The notes under the pieces are model-generated. The model saw only the letters and a list, made by a program, of their open reading frames with translations. It was not told the origin of the DNA and ran no database searches. A stretch of 64,000 nucleotides of DNA from Abyssibius sp040880065. GTDB taxonomy: Bacteria; Pseudomonadota; Alphaproteobacteria; Rhodobacterales; Rhodobacteraceae. This document shows positions 35,312 through 45,887 of the stretch, piece after piece (the first letter of the stretch is position 1; each line of letters starts with the position of its first letter). The position numbers were made by a program, and so were the translations under genes. The stretch lies in the NCBI GenBank assembly GCA_040880065.1, contig JBBDJE010000060.1:3271-67270 (forward strand), given 5' to 3'.

Positions 35312-36802
35312 CTAAAGAAAGGCTGTTTCTTCAAAAGAGCGCAATTTCCGGCTGTGTAGCCGCTCCAGCGGCATGTCGCGCAGGCTTTCCAAAGCACGAA
35401 TGCCAATTTGCAAGTGTTGTGCCACCTGGCTTTTGTAAAACGCTGTTGCCATGCCCGGAAGCTTGAGTTCGCCATGCAGCGGCTTGTCGGAAACGCATAA
35501 AAGCGTGCCATAAGGCACCCGAAACCGAAAGCCGTTGGCGGCGATGGTTGCACTTTCCATATCCAGCGCAATGGCGCGGGATTGTGAAAGCCGCTGCACG
35601 GGGCCGGATTGGTCGCGCAACTCCCAGTTGCGATTGTCAATCGTCGCCACGGTGCCGGTGCGCATAATGCGCTTCAGCTCATAGCCCGAATAATTGGTGA
35701 CCGTGGCCACGGCCTGTTGCAGCGCGACCTGCACCTCGGCCAAAGCGGGAATGGGCACCCATGTGGGCAGATCGTCGTCCAGCACATGGTCTTCGCGTAC
35801 ATAGGCATGGGCCAGCACATAATCGCCAAGGCTTTGCGAATTGCGCAAGCCCGCACAATGGCCCAGCATTAACCAGACATGCGGGCGCAGCACGGCCACG
35901 TGGTCGGTGATGGTTTTGGCATTTGATGGCCCAACCCCGATATTGATCATGGTTATGCCGTTCCCGTCGGCCCGCGTAAGGTGATAGGTGGGCATTTGCG
36001 GCAGCTTGGCAGTCAACTCCCCCGCAACACCGGCGCTTGTGGTGACGCGGTTGCCCGGCTCAACCAGTGCCACATAACCGCTTTCGGGGTTGGCAACCTG
36101 TGCCTGAGCATAGGCGAGAAACTCCTCCATATAGAACTGGTAGTTGGTGAACAACACATGGTTTTGAAAATGTGCGGGGCTGGTGGCCGTATAATGGCTG
36201 AGCCGCGCGAGCGAATAGTCTATCCGCTGGGCGGTAAAAGGGGCGAGCGCGCGAAACCCGTCGGGGCGCAGGCCGCCATTGCCATTGACGATATGATCAT
36301 CGGTCGTATCAAGGTCGGGCACGTCAAACACATCGCGCAACGGGCGCTGCAAACGGTCCTCGATCGAGCCTTCGACATGCGTGCCTTCAAGCATGGCAAA
36401 ATGCAGCGGAATAGGTGTGTCTGAATCTGAAACCGTAAGCGGGACGCCGTGGTTTTGCAGCAAAAGACCCAGTTGCATGTTCAGGTATTTTGAAAACAGA
36501 TCGGGCCGGGTGATGGTGGTGCTATAGCGCCCTGGATCGGCCACATGGCCATAAGACAGCCGCGAATCCACCTTGGCATAGCTCGATGTTTCAATGCTGA
36601 CCTGCGGATAGAAGGCGCGAAAGCGGGCCGAAGCCTCGCCCGACCCCATGACCGCGCCAAAACGGTCGCGCAGAAATTCTGTTGCGCTCTGGTAACGCGC
36701 GATCAGATCCTCGACCGCACTTTCGGCGGTGCTGTGCAGTCTTGCCGCCACTGTGGGCGGTTGTTCGACCGACAGGCCGATCAGGCGGGAATTCATTTTC
36801 AT
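35312..36802 (-). CDS. amn: AMP nucleosidase
   Basis: Hydrolyses AMP to adenine and ribose-5-phosphate, 496 aa. The N-terminal regulatory domain (about 1-180, with RFRAFYPQVSIETSSY) and the C-terminal phosphorylase-fold catalytic domain (INIGVGPSNAKTITDHVAVL, then WLMLGHCAGLRNSQSLGDYVLAHAYVRED) match Amn. The start overlaps the adenine deaminase stop by 4 bp, so both enzymes are made together and adenine can be passed on for deamination. Confidence 0.93.
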   Translation of the reverse strand: MKMNSRLIGLSVEQPPTVAARLHSTAESAVEDLIARYQSATEFLRDRFGAVMGSGEASARFRAFYPQVSIETSSYAKVDSRLSYGHVADPGRYSTTITRPDLFSKYLNMQLGLLLQNHGVPLTVSDSDTPIPLHFAMLEGTHVEGSIEDRLQRPLRDVFDVPDLDTTDDHIVNGNGGLRPDGFRALAPFTAQRIDYSLARLSHYTATSPAHFQNHVLFTNYQFYMEEFLAYAQAQVANPESGYVALVEPGNRVTTSAGVAGELTAKLPQMPTYHLTRADGNGITMINIGVGPSNAKTITDHVAVLRPHVWLMLGHCAGLRNSQSLGDYVLAHAYVREDHVLDDDLPTWVPIPALAEVQVALQQAVATVTNYSGYELKRIMRTGTVATIDNRNWELRDQSGPVQRLSQSRAIALDMESATIAANGFRFRVPYGTLLCVSDKPLHGELKLPGMATAFYKSQVAQHLQIGIRALESLRDMPLERLHSRKLRSFEETAFL

Positions 36803-38622
36803 TGGGTTTCCGTAAATAAGTCGACTTTGCTGAAGGTGGTCACATCTATCAGCCCTAAATCAGAAATGCGTAAACTCGGGATGACAACAAGCGCCAGCAG
36901 CGAGTGTTGCATATAAGCATTGTTGAGCGTGCAGCCACATTCCCCCATGGCGGCGACCATTTTATCGGCTGCGGCGGCAACCTCGGCGGCAGGCGCGTCT
37001 GACATCAGCCCAGCAATGGGTAGCGACACGGTGGCCAGTTCGCGCCCTTCGGCCCATACGGTAACACCGCCGCCGATTGCGCCCAAATGGTTGGCGGCGG
37101 CGGCCATATCAGCTTTGGAGGTGCCAACCACAATCATCTGGTGGCTGTCATGCGCCACGCTCGAGGCGACCGCGCAGGGCCGCTTGTAGCCAAAGCCCGA
37201 TACAAACGCATTGGTCACAGCACCCGTGCCCTTGTGGCGCTCAACCACGGCGATCTGGCAAACATCCTGCGCCGGATCGCTGTTCACCAGCCCGAAATCA
37301 TCAACCCCCAGCCGCGCGCTCAGCGCCTTGGTCGGGGCCTGATTTTCAACAACGCCAATCACCCGTGCGGTAACACCCCGCGCACCGGTTGGTGCCTTGA
37401 TGTCAAAGTCATCTACCGCCAAAACCTTGCCCATACGCACGGTTTCGCGCGTGTCTTGCGGCCAGACATAATCGGGCATCGGGGCGAGCATGCTACCAGC
37501 CTCGGCAATAACAACCCCGCGCGCAATGACCGTTTCGACCGGAAAGTCGTGCAAATCCGAGGTCAGGACCATATCGGCGCGGCGACCGGGCGCAATGCTG
37601 CCAAGCTCGCGCTCCAGCCCGAAATGCGTGGCGGTGTTGATCGTGCACATCTGCAGCGCGACAAGCGGGTCGCAGCCGCATTCAATGGCATGGCGCAGCA
37701 CGCGGTTCATATGGCCATCATTCACCAGCGTGCCGGAATGGCAATCATCGGTGCAGAGGATGAAATTGCGGCTGTCCAGCCCCTTTTCGGTAATCGCGGT
37801 GATCTGGCTTTCAATGTCATACCATGCCGAGCCAAGCCGCATCATCGCGCGCATGCCAAGGCGCACGCGGGCAATGGCATCGGCCTCGCAGGTGCCCTCA
37901 TGGTCATCGGCTGGTCCGGCGGCAGCATAGGCGTGCAGCCCGTTCAGATCGGGGCTGGCATAATGACCGCCTACGGTTTTACCGGCGCGCTGGGTTGCTG
38001 CAATTTCGGCCAGCATCTTCGGGTCTTCTCCCATAACGCCGGGGAAGTTCATCATCTCGCCCAGCCCGATGATATTGGGCCAGCGCATCGCCTCGGCCAC
38101 ATCTTCGGGGGAAATTTCGGCACCCGTTGTTTCCAGCCCCGGCGCAGAAGGCACGCAGCTTGGCATTTGCACGAAGACCGAAACCGGCTGGTCGAGCGCT
38201 TCATCATGCATATGGCGCACGCCGGGCAGGCCCAGAACATTGGCCACCTCATGCGGGTCGACAAACATGGTGGTTGTGCCGTGCGGGGCAACAGCGCGCA
38301 CGAATTCGGTCACCGTCAGCATGCCGCTTTCAATATGCATATGCGCATCGCACAGGCCGGGCACCATGTAACGGCCATTGGCCTTTATCACCGTTGTGTC
38401 TGGCCCGATCATGGCGCTGGCATCGGGGCCGCAATAGGCGAAGCGGCCGGATTTTATGGCAATATCGGTGTTTTCAAGGATTTCGCGGCTATGGACATTT
38501 ACCCATTTGCCGCCACGAATAACCATATCGGCAGGCGCGCGCCCGGCTGCAACCGCGATCAATTCTGCGGCAACATCGGGCCATGAAGGGAGTGCAAAAC
38601 GTGTCATGACCAAAGGTGCCAT
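36799..38622 (-). CDS. ade: Adenine deaminase (amidohydrolase family)
   Basis: Converts adenine to hypoxanthine, 607 aa. The metal motif MVPGLCDAHMHIESGM (HxH) and the hydrolase segment FILCTDDCHSGTLVNDGHM mark it as the Mn/Fe-dependent AdeC type. The C-terminal domain (VTNAFVSGFGYKRPCAVASS, SVAHDSHQMIVVG) is also typical. Start could be the ATG at 38622 or the one at 38607; neither has a strong ribosome site. Coupled to amn by a 4-bp overlap, giving an AMP-to-hypoxanthine salvage unit. Confidence 0.93.
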   Translation of the reverse strand: MAPLVMTRFALPSWPDVAAELIAVAAGRAPADMVIRGGKWVNVHSREILENTDIAIKSGRFAYCGPDASAMIGPDTTVIKANGRYMVPGLCDAHMHIESGMLTVTEFVRAVAPHGTTTMFVDPHEVANVLGLPGVRHMHDEALDQPVSVFVQMPSCVPSAPGLETTGAEISPEDVAEAMRWPNIIGLGEMMNFPGVMGEDPKMLAEIAATQRAGKTVGGHYASPDLNGLHAYAAAGPADDHEGTCEADAIARVRLGMRAMMRLGSAWYDIESQITAITEKGLDSRNFILCTDDCHSGTLVNDGHMNRVLRHAIECGCDPLVALQMCTINTATHFGLERELGSIAPGRRADMVLTSDLHDFPVETVIARGVVIAEAGSMLAPMPDYVWPQDTRETVRMGKVLAVDDFDIKAPTGARGVTARVIGVVENQAPTKALSARLGVDDFGLVNSDPAQDVCQIAVVERHKGTGAVTNAFVSGFGYKRPCAVASSVAHDSHQMIVVGTSKADMAAAANHLGAIGGGVTVWAEGRELATVSLPIAGLMSDAPAAEVAAAADKMVAAMGECGCTLNNAYMQHSLLALVVIPSLRISDLGLIDVTTFSKVDLFTETQ

Positions 38623-38676
38623 GGGGTGAAAATTTGATCAAGGGGTCAAATTTGCAATCATCCTGCCGCGCGCCGC

Positions 38677-39177
38677 CTACCTGTTCCCTTGGGCCCGGTG
38701 GTGTTCTGCGCGGAGCGCGTGCTGCGCTGGCGAAAATACCTCGGCCAGCATGGCTTCAAGCGCGGCCTGGTCCTGCGGGTCAAAGGCGTCGGGCTGGTTG
38801 CTGTCGATGTCAAGCACGGCAATCAGGGTGCCCGCCCCGTCAATCACCGGCAAGACAATTTCGCTGCGCGTGGAACTGGCGCAGGCGATATGGCCGGGGA
38901 AGGCATCGACATCGGTCACCAGTTGCGTGCGCCTTTCGCGGGCCGCAGCACCGCAAACCCCGCGCGAAAACGGAATGCTCAGGCAGCCATGCCCTCCCTG
39001 ATAGGGGCCAATCTTTAGCAATTCTGGTGCGGTGACACGGTAAAATCCAACCCAGTCGAACCGGTCATCACCGTGAAAAAGCTCGCAAACAACGCTGGCC
39101 ATAAGCGCGATCTCGTCGGTCTCGCCTGCACAAAGGCTGCGAATGGCGGGGATGATCTGGGGGTAGTTATGGCTCAT
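38677..39177 (-). CDS. msrC: Free methionine-R-sulfoxide reductase (GAF-type, MsrC)
   Basis: GAF-domain enzyme of 166 aa that reduces free methionine-R-sulfoxide. Three cysteines sit at the known positions of this enzyme: C65 in GPYQGGHGCLSIP, C75 in SRGVCG and C99 in GHIACASSTRSEIVLP. The cytosolic, oxidative-stress role is family knowledge. Monocistronic, divergent from nadC. Confidence 0.9.
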   Translation of the reverse strand: MSHNYPQIIPAIRSLCAGETDEIALMASVVCELFHGDDRFDWVGFYRVTAPELLKIGPYQGGHGCLSIPFSRGVCGAAARERRTQLVTDVDAFPGHIACASSTRSEIVLPVIDGAGTLIAVLDIDSNQPDAFDPQDQAALEAMLAEVFSPAQHALRAEHHRAQGNR

Positions 39178-39243
39178 ATCATCTGCTTATCAGGTCTTGG
39201 TGGCGCGTCAATCCTGCGCTATCAGGCAGCAAGGAGAATTCCA

Positions 39244-40113
39244 ATGAAACGCTACCCGCCCTATTTGCCGCCCGTTCTGATCACCCCCGCCGTGGCCGCT
39301 GCCCTGATCGAGGATTTGGGGGCGGCGGGGGATATCACCACGCTGGCAACGCTCGCGCCCGATGCGGTTGCCGCCGCAGTGATGAACAGCCGCGCGCATG
39401 GCGTGATTGCCGGAATGGAGCTTGCGCGCGCCGCGTTTGGCGCCATGCAGGCCGGTTTGGTGTTTGAAGCGCTGGTGGCTGACGGCGATACCGTTATGCC
39501 GGGGCAGGATATTGCGCGGATTTCCGGGAATGCGCGGGCGATCATGTCGGCCGAACGGGTGGCGCTCAATTACCTGTGCCATATGTCGGGCATTGCCAGC
39601 CATACGGCGCAGTTTGTAGCGGCGGTGGCGGGCACCAAGGCGCAGGTTTGCGATACGCGCAAAACCACACCGGGGCTGCGGGCGTTTGAAAAATACGCCG
39701 TGCGCTGTGGGGGTGGGTCGAACCACCGCTTCGGACTGGATGACGCTGTTTTGATCAAAGACAACCATATCGCCGTGGCGGGTGGAGTGCGCGCCGCGGT
39801 GGCGCAGGCCCGCGCCTATGCCGGACATTTGGTGGCGATCGAGGTCGAGGTTGACCGGCTTAACCAGCTTGCCGAGGCGCTGGACATGGGTGTGGCCGCC
39901 GTGCTGCTGGACAATATGACCACTGCGCAACTGCGCGAGGCTGTCGCGCTGAACGTGGGCCGCGCGAAGCTTGAAGCTTCCGGCGGGGTAACGCTGGACA
40001 CGGTGGCAGAGATAGCGGCAACGGGGGTCGATTATATTTCAACCTCGCGCATCACCATGGCGGCGGGAACGCTCGATATCGGGTTGGATATTGATTTGGC
40101 GGCACGCGCCTAG
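39244..40113 (+). CDS. nadC: Nicotinate-nucleotide pyrophosphorylase (quinolinate phosphoribosyltransferase)
   Basis: Makes nicotinate mononucleotide from quinolinate and PRPP, 289 aa. Recognised by DTRKTTPGLRAFEKYAVRCG, the H-R-x-G-L-D-D segment NHRFGLDDAVLIKDNH and the C-terminal LEASGGVTLDTVAEIAATG. The ATG at 39244 has an AAGGAG site; the frame extends 5' without support. The nadA/nadB genes usually found with it are not present nearby. Confidence 0.95.
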   Translation: MKRYPPYLPPVLITPAVAAALIEDLGAAGDITTLATLAPDAVAAAVMNSRAHGVIAGMELARAAFGAMQAGLVFEALVADGDTVMPGQDIARISGNARAIMSAERVALNYLCHMSGIASHTAQFVAAVAGTKAQVCDTRKTTPGLRAFEKYAVRCGGGSNHRFGLDDAVLIKDNHIAVAGGVRAAVAQARAYAGHLVAIEVEVDRLNQLAEALDMGVAAVLLDNMTTAQLREAVALNVGRAKLEASGGVTLDTVAEIAATGVDYISTSRITMAAGTLDIGLDIDLAARA

Positions 40114-40141
40114 ACCGCGTGCTGCGATATTTCTGAACACG

Positions 40142-40172
40142 AAAAAGGCCGGGGGGTTAGCCCGGCCTTTTT
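40142..40172. terminator. Bidirectional intrinsic terminator between nadC and amtB
   Basis: Perfect 12-bp stem (40142-40153 pairs with 40161-40172) with a 7-base loop, flanked by A5 on one side and T5 on the other. It can end both nadC (plus) and glnK-amtB (minus) transcripts. Confidence 0.9.
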
Positions 40173-40189
40173 GCAATTTTGGCGCAGGC

Positions 40190-41515
40190 TTAGCTGCGGG
40201 CGAATTCGGGGTAGGCTTCCATCCCGAGTTCGGCCATGTCAAGCCCGTTGATCTCGTCCTCAGACGAAACGCGGATGCCCATAGTGGCTTTCAGCACCAG
40301 CCAGACCACCATCGAGGTGCCAAAGACAAAGGCACCGACGATGAGGATGGAGGCGACCTGGCCAAAGAGCGTTGCATCGCCATTTGTCAGCACAACAGCC
40401 AGCGTGCCCCAGATGCCGCAGACCAGATGCACAGGGATAGCGCCGACCGCATCATCGATTTTCAGACGATCCAGCAACGGCACAGCCAGCACAACCAGCA
40501 CACCACCAACCGCGCCGATCAGTGTGGCAGCACCAAGGCTTGGCATAAGCGGTTCTGCGGTGATCGAGACCAGCCCCGCCAGCGCACCGTTCAGCACCAT
40601 GGTCAGGTCGGGTTTGCGAAACAACAACTTGCTTGCCAGCAGCGCCGCAATGGCACCTCCGGCGGCGGCGGTGTTGGTATTGGCGAAAATCCGGCTGATA
40701 TCGGCGACATTGCCCGCCGAGTTCATGTAAAGCTGCGAGCCACCGTTAAAGCCGAACCAGCCCAGCCACAGGATGAATGTGCCCAGCGTGGCCAGCGGCA
40801 GGTTGGAGCCGGGCATCGGCACCGTGCGCCCGTCGCGATACTTGCCAATGCGCGGCCCAAGCACGAGCGCGCCCGCAAGTGCCGCCCAGCCGCCAACCGA
40901 ATGCACGACGGTCGACCCGGCAAAGTCGAGAAAGCCGAAATCTGTAGCAAGAAAACCACCGCCCCATTTCCAGCTTGCCTGAACGGGGTAGATCAGCCCG
41001 GTCAGCACGATTGTGAAGATCAGGAAGGGGGAGAGCTTGATACGCTCGGCCAATGTGCCCGAGACGATCGAGGCTGTCGTGGCGCAGAACATCAACTGAA
41101 AGAAGAAATCCGAGCCGACCGAAGCATAAGTCAGGTCGGGGTCGGTTTCGGCCAGGCCAACAGGGTCGAGCGCGGTTGTCGAGAATGCCCCGAGAATGTT
41201 CTGGATGGTCCAGGCATCGCCCGGATACATCAGGTTGTAGCCGACAAGGTAATACATGATCGCGGCGATTGCGAAGAGCGAGATGTTCTTGGTGAGCTGG
41301 ATTGTCACATTCTTGGAGCGCACAAGCCCGGCTTCGAGCATCGCAAAACCGGCCGCCATGAACATGACCAGAAAGCCGGTAACCAGAAACAAGAACGTGT
41401 TGAGAATATAGCCGATTTCACCAAGCACGGGTGGGGCGAGGTCTTGGGCCAATGCGGGGCTGGCAAGCGCCAGCAGGCCCGATAGCGGTAACAGAAGTTT
41501 CAGGGGCATTTTCAT
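40190..41515 (-). CDS. amtB: Ammonium transporter AmtB
   Basis: Ammonium channel of 441 aa. A cleaved signal peptide (about 1-24, ending ALAQ) is followed by about 11 TM helices. Family segments include AGFAMLEAGLVRSKN, DFAGSTVVHSVGGWAALAGAL and PVHLVCGIWGTLAV (pore His region). The C-terminal tail (from about 400) is the GlnK contact. The ATG overlaps the glnK stop, giving the classic glnK-amtB operon. Confidence 0.96.
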   Translation of the reverse strand: MKMPLKLLLPLSGLLALASPALAQDLAPPVLGEIGYILNTFLFLVTGFLVMFMAAGFAMLEAGLVRSKNVTIQLTKNISLFAIAAIMYYLVGYNLMYPGDAWTIQNILGAFSTTALDPVGLAETDPDLTYASVGSDFFFQLMFCATTASIVSGTLAERIKLSPFLIFTIVLTGLIYPVQASWKWGGGFLATDFGFLDFAGSTVVHSVGGWAALAGALVLGPRIGKYRDGRTVPMPGSNLPLATLGTFILWLGWFGFNGGSQLYMNSAGNVADISRIFANTNTAAAGGAIAALLASKLLFRKPDLTMVLNGALAGLVSITAEPLMPSLGAATLIGAVGGVLVVLAVPLLDRLKIDDAVGAIPVHLVCGIWGTLAVVLTNGDATLFGQVASILIVGAFVFGTSMVVWLVLKATMGIRVSSEDEINGLDMAELGMEAYPEFARS

Positions 41516-41850
41516 AGCGCGTCCTCGCCAGTTTCGCCGGTGCGCACACGCAGTGCCTCGTCGACATTCAATGTGAAAATTTTACCGTCGCCAATTTTTC
41601 CGGTATGCGCGGCCTTGGCCAGAACCGCGACGATGTTTGCCGCCTCGGTGTCGGGCACGACTGTTTCAATGCGCAGTTTCGGCACATAATTGACGACATA
41701 TTCGGCACCACGATAGATTTCGGTATGGCCAGCCTGACGGCCATAGCCCTTGATTTCGGATACCATAAGCCCTTGCACGCCCGCTTCGGTCAGCGCGGAA
41801 CGCACATCCTCGAGCTTGAAGGGTTTGATTGTGGCGATGATCAGTTTCAT
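41512..41850 (-). CDS. glnK: Nitrogen regulatory protein P-II (GlnK)
   Basis: PII signalling trimer subunit of 112 aa that senses ATP/ADP and 2-oxoglutarate and blocks AmtB. N-terminus MKLIIATIKPFKLEDVRSAL and the T-loop RGAEYVVNYVPK with the uridylylated Tyr (Y51) are clear. The start at 41850 gives the canonical N-terminus; the frame extends 19 codons further 5'. The upstream sequence carries only an off-spaced sigma-54-like match (see rejected items). Confidence 0.96.
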   Translation of the reverse strand: MKLIIATIKPFKLEDVRSALTEAGVQGLMVSEIKGYGRQAGHTEIYRGAEYVVNYVPKLRIETVVPDTEAANIVAVLAKAAHTGKIGDGKIFTLNVDEALRVRTGETGEDAL

Positions 41851-42140
41851 GCGCGCTCCTTTGCCTTTCGCCGACCTTGTTGACCGACGCAGGCCAGAAT
41901 GCTGCATCGCAACATAATGCCAAGGCTTTTGCTGCGAGAATGCACAGAGTTTTTAGATACGTGAGCAAAATATAGGCAATAATAATAATATGATTATAAT
42001 TTAGGCATATCGTAAACGGCCAATGCGCCATCGGCAATGGCGCGCGCAGTTCGCAATGCCGGTGTTCGCAAGCGCTTATCGGCGTTCCCATCAGCGCCGA
42101 TCCGCGCTATGGAGGAAAAAAACAAACGAGCAGGCGGCCC
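41851..42140. other. Divergent intergenic region between glnK and pbp1A, AT-rich
   Basis: About 290 bp between two divergent genes. The middle (about 41940-42005) is strikingly AT-rich with an AATAATAATAATATGATTAT run, unlike the GC-rich surroundings, and probably holds both promoters. I see no convincing sigma-54 site or NtrC dyad. No gene is supported here. Confidence 0.5.
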
Positions 42141-44252
<2,112 letters not shown>

Positions 44253-44264
44253 GCAGTTATGGCC

Positions 44265-44370
44265 TAGAGCGTGTTGCATTCATTTGCATTCACGCAATAC
44301 GCTCTAACTTTTTGATAACGCATGTTGAAGTGCAGAAAACCGGTTCCCACTTTTCTGCAACTTGCTCTAA
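44265..44370. repeat. Intergenic dyad repeat, copy B (full)
   Basis: A 106-bp element. The left half (44265-44306) is a hairpin with arms TAGAGCGTGTTGC and GCAATACGCTCTA. The right half has the arms GCAGAAAA/TTTTCTGC around the CCGGTTCCCAC core. The right end supplies the TAG stop of mlaC (44367-44369). Copies C and D match it closely, D in the opposite orientation. Confidence 0.88.
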
Positions 44371-44999
44371 TAGGCGCTCAGGCGGCGTGTAAGGGCCCCC
44401 ACATCGCCACGTTCGGCTTCGAGCATGGCGCGCACTTCCTCGCGCTCGCTCGAAATCATGCGAATACCTTCGATGATCAGGTCGAACACTTTCGGGCGGC
44501 CACCGGCATCAAACACATGCCATTCCAGCGCGAAAGGCGATTTGCCCGGCTGGCGCACCTGTGATTCGACCAGAAATTGCGCATTTCCGGCCTCGCGCAC
44601 GCGCACAATGGAAATATCAGCGCCACGGTAATCGTTGAACTGGCGGCCGTATTTGAACGACATGTAATGCTGGAAAGCGGCGATGAACGCACGCTGCTGG
44701 CTGGCCGATGCTGCGCGGTAGGCCGGGCCAAGCACCGAACGTGCAATCGTTGCAATATCGGCATGGCGCCCGAAAAGTGCTTCAAATAGCGGCAATACCT
44801 GCGCTTCGGAGCGACCGGAATTGATAATGCCAAGCACTTCATTGATCACGGTTTGCACAAAGCTGGCAGATTGATCAGCGCTAAGCGCAAGCGCGCCTTT
44901 GGGCAGGGCAACAAGGGCCGCTGCCCCGGCAAGAACAAAACGGCGGTTCGGATTGCTGCTCGGATTGCGGCTCGGATTATTGTGCGAATGGGTCATCAA
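44367..44999 (-). CDS. mlaC: Phospholipid-transport periplasmic protein MlaC
   Basis: Periplasmic lipid shuttle of 210 aa from the MlaC/Ttg2D family. A twin-arginine-like signal (RRFVLAGAAALVALPKGALA) precedes the conserved core (FYMSF-like HYMSFKYGRQFNDYRGADISI, then RPKVFDLIIEGIRMISSER). It carries phospholipid between the outer-membrane MlaA complex and the inner-membrane MlaFEDB. It overlaps mlaA by 23 bp. Its stop codon lies inside repeat copy B. MlaFED genes are not nearby. Confidence 0.88.
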   Translation of the reverse strand: MMTHSHNNPSRNPSSNPNRRFVLAGAAALVALPKGALALSADQSASFVQTVINEVLGIINSGRSEAQVLPLFEALFGRHADIATIARSVLGPAYRAASASQQRAFIAAFQHYMSFKYGRQFNDYRGADISIVRVREAGNAQFLVESQVRQPGKSPFALEWHVFDAGGRPKVFDLIIEGIRMISSEREEVRAMLEAERGDVGALTRRLSAY

Positions 45000-45720
45000 G
45001 ATCCTCGACTACGGTTTCACCGGCAACGGCCCGGCGCTTGTTTTGAATATAGGCCAGCCGCTGAGCGGCATAGCTGTCGGTCGATTCATAAAGCAGCGTG
45101 TTGACCAGATCGGAATAGGCCAGCCTGTTACCGACAATGCTCAGGCCGCGCAGTGCCAGCAGGTAATAGAGCTGATCTTCAGTGATCACATAATTCAGCG
45201 GGTCGATCGCCAGATCGACGACGATACCGACGGAATCGCGCACCGAGCTGGCGCCAAAGAAAGGCAGTTCGATATAGGGACCGCTGGGCAGGCCCCATGT
45301 GGCCATCGTCTCGCCAAAATCGGTGTTGCGCGAGAAGACCCCGATTTCAGCCGCAGGGTCGCCAAGCCCAGCAAACCCAACGGTAGAGTTCAGCAAAAAC
45401 CGCGCCAGAACAACACCAGCCGATTCCGGGTCTCCCTGCAACACATGGTTTACAAAATTGCGCGGCTCGCCAAGGTTGCCAGCGCCATTGTCGAGCATTT
45501 CGCGAAGTTCGGGCGGCACGATGCTGTAAATCTCGGCGGCAGGCGCCAGAATCAAGCCATCGACTGCCTTGTTAAAGGCGTGGATGCTGCGGTTGGTCGG
45601 CTCGAACGGGTCAAGAATACCATCATTCATGCCGGTTGTCTGGCCCGTGACTGCACAACCGCTTAGCGCAACTGCACCAATCAGCAAAAAGGCTTGAAAA
45701 TTTATTGTCCGCAAAAGCAT
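44977..45720 (-). CDS. mlaA: Outer-membrane lipoprotein MlaA (VacJ)
   Basis: Lipoprotein of 247 aa with signal and lipobox ALSGC (Cys about residue 22). MlaA hallmarks: DPFEPTNRSIHAFNKAVDGL, VNHVLQGDPESAGVVLARFLLNS and GLPSGPYIELPFFGASSVRDS. It removes phospholipid from the outer leaflet of the outer membrane. The ATG at 45720 is chosen because it gives a normal lipoprotein signal; the frame runs 21 codons further 5'. Coupled to mlaC. Confidence 0.93.
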   Translation of the reverse strand: MLLRTINFQAFLLIGAVALSGCAVTGQTTGMNDGILDPFEPTNRSIHAFNKAVDGLILAPAAEIYSIVPPELREMLDNGAGNLGEPRNFVNHVLQGDPESAGVVLARFLLNSTVGFAGLGDPAAEIGVFSRNTDFGETMATWGLPSGPYIELPFFGASSVRDSVGIVVDLAIDPLNYVITEDQLYYLLALRGLSIVGNRLAYSDLVNTLLYESTDSYAAQRLAYIQNKRRAVAGETVVEDLDDPFAQ

Positions 45721-45887
45721 GTCGCTATCCCGAATTACGATAGTTAAATATATTACATTCAGAGAGGAGTTAAACCCTAGCAAACGAATTTAGATGATAT
45801 GTTGCGGGAACGCGCCGAAAATGCACCGCCGGTGATTGCAAGCGTTGCGAGAAATCGCCCATATAGCCTAATCTAAAGGAGTGGTAG

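Noticed and set aside
37087..38586. 499-aa plus-strand frame antisense to adenine deaminase
   Set aside because: It is a composition-driven shadow: His/Gly/Arg-rich, no motif, fully covered by a certain gene.
40091..41485. 464-aa plus-strand frame antisense to amtB
   Set aside because: Shadow of AmtB with Gln/His/Arg-rich content and no domain; the start lies in the nadC-amtB terminator region.
41909..41923. Minus-strand TGGCAT...TTGC near glnK resembling a sigma-54 promoter
   Set aside because: The GG-to-GC spacing is 9 bases instead of the required 10, and no NtrC sites are visible.
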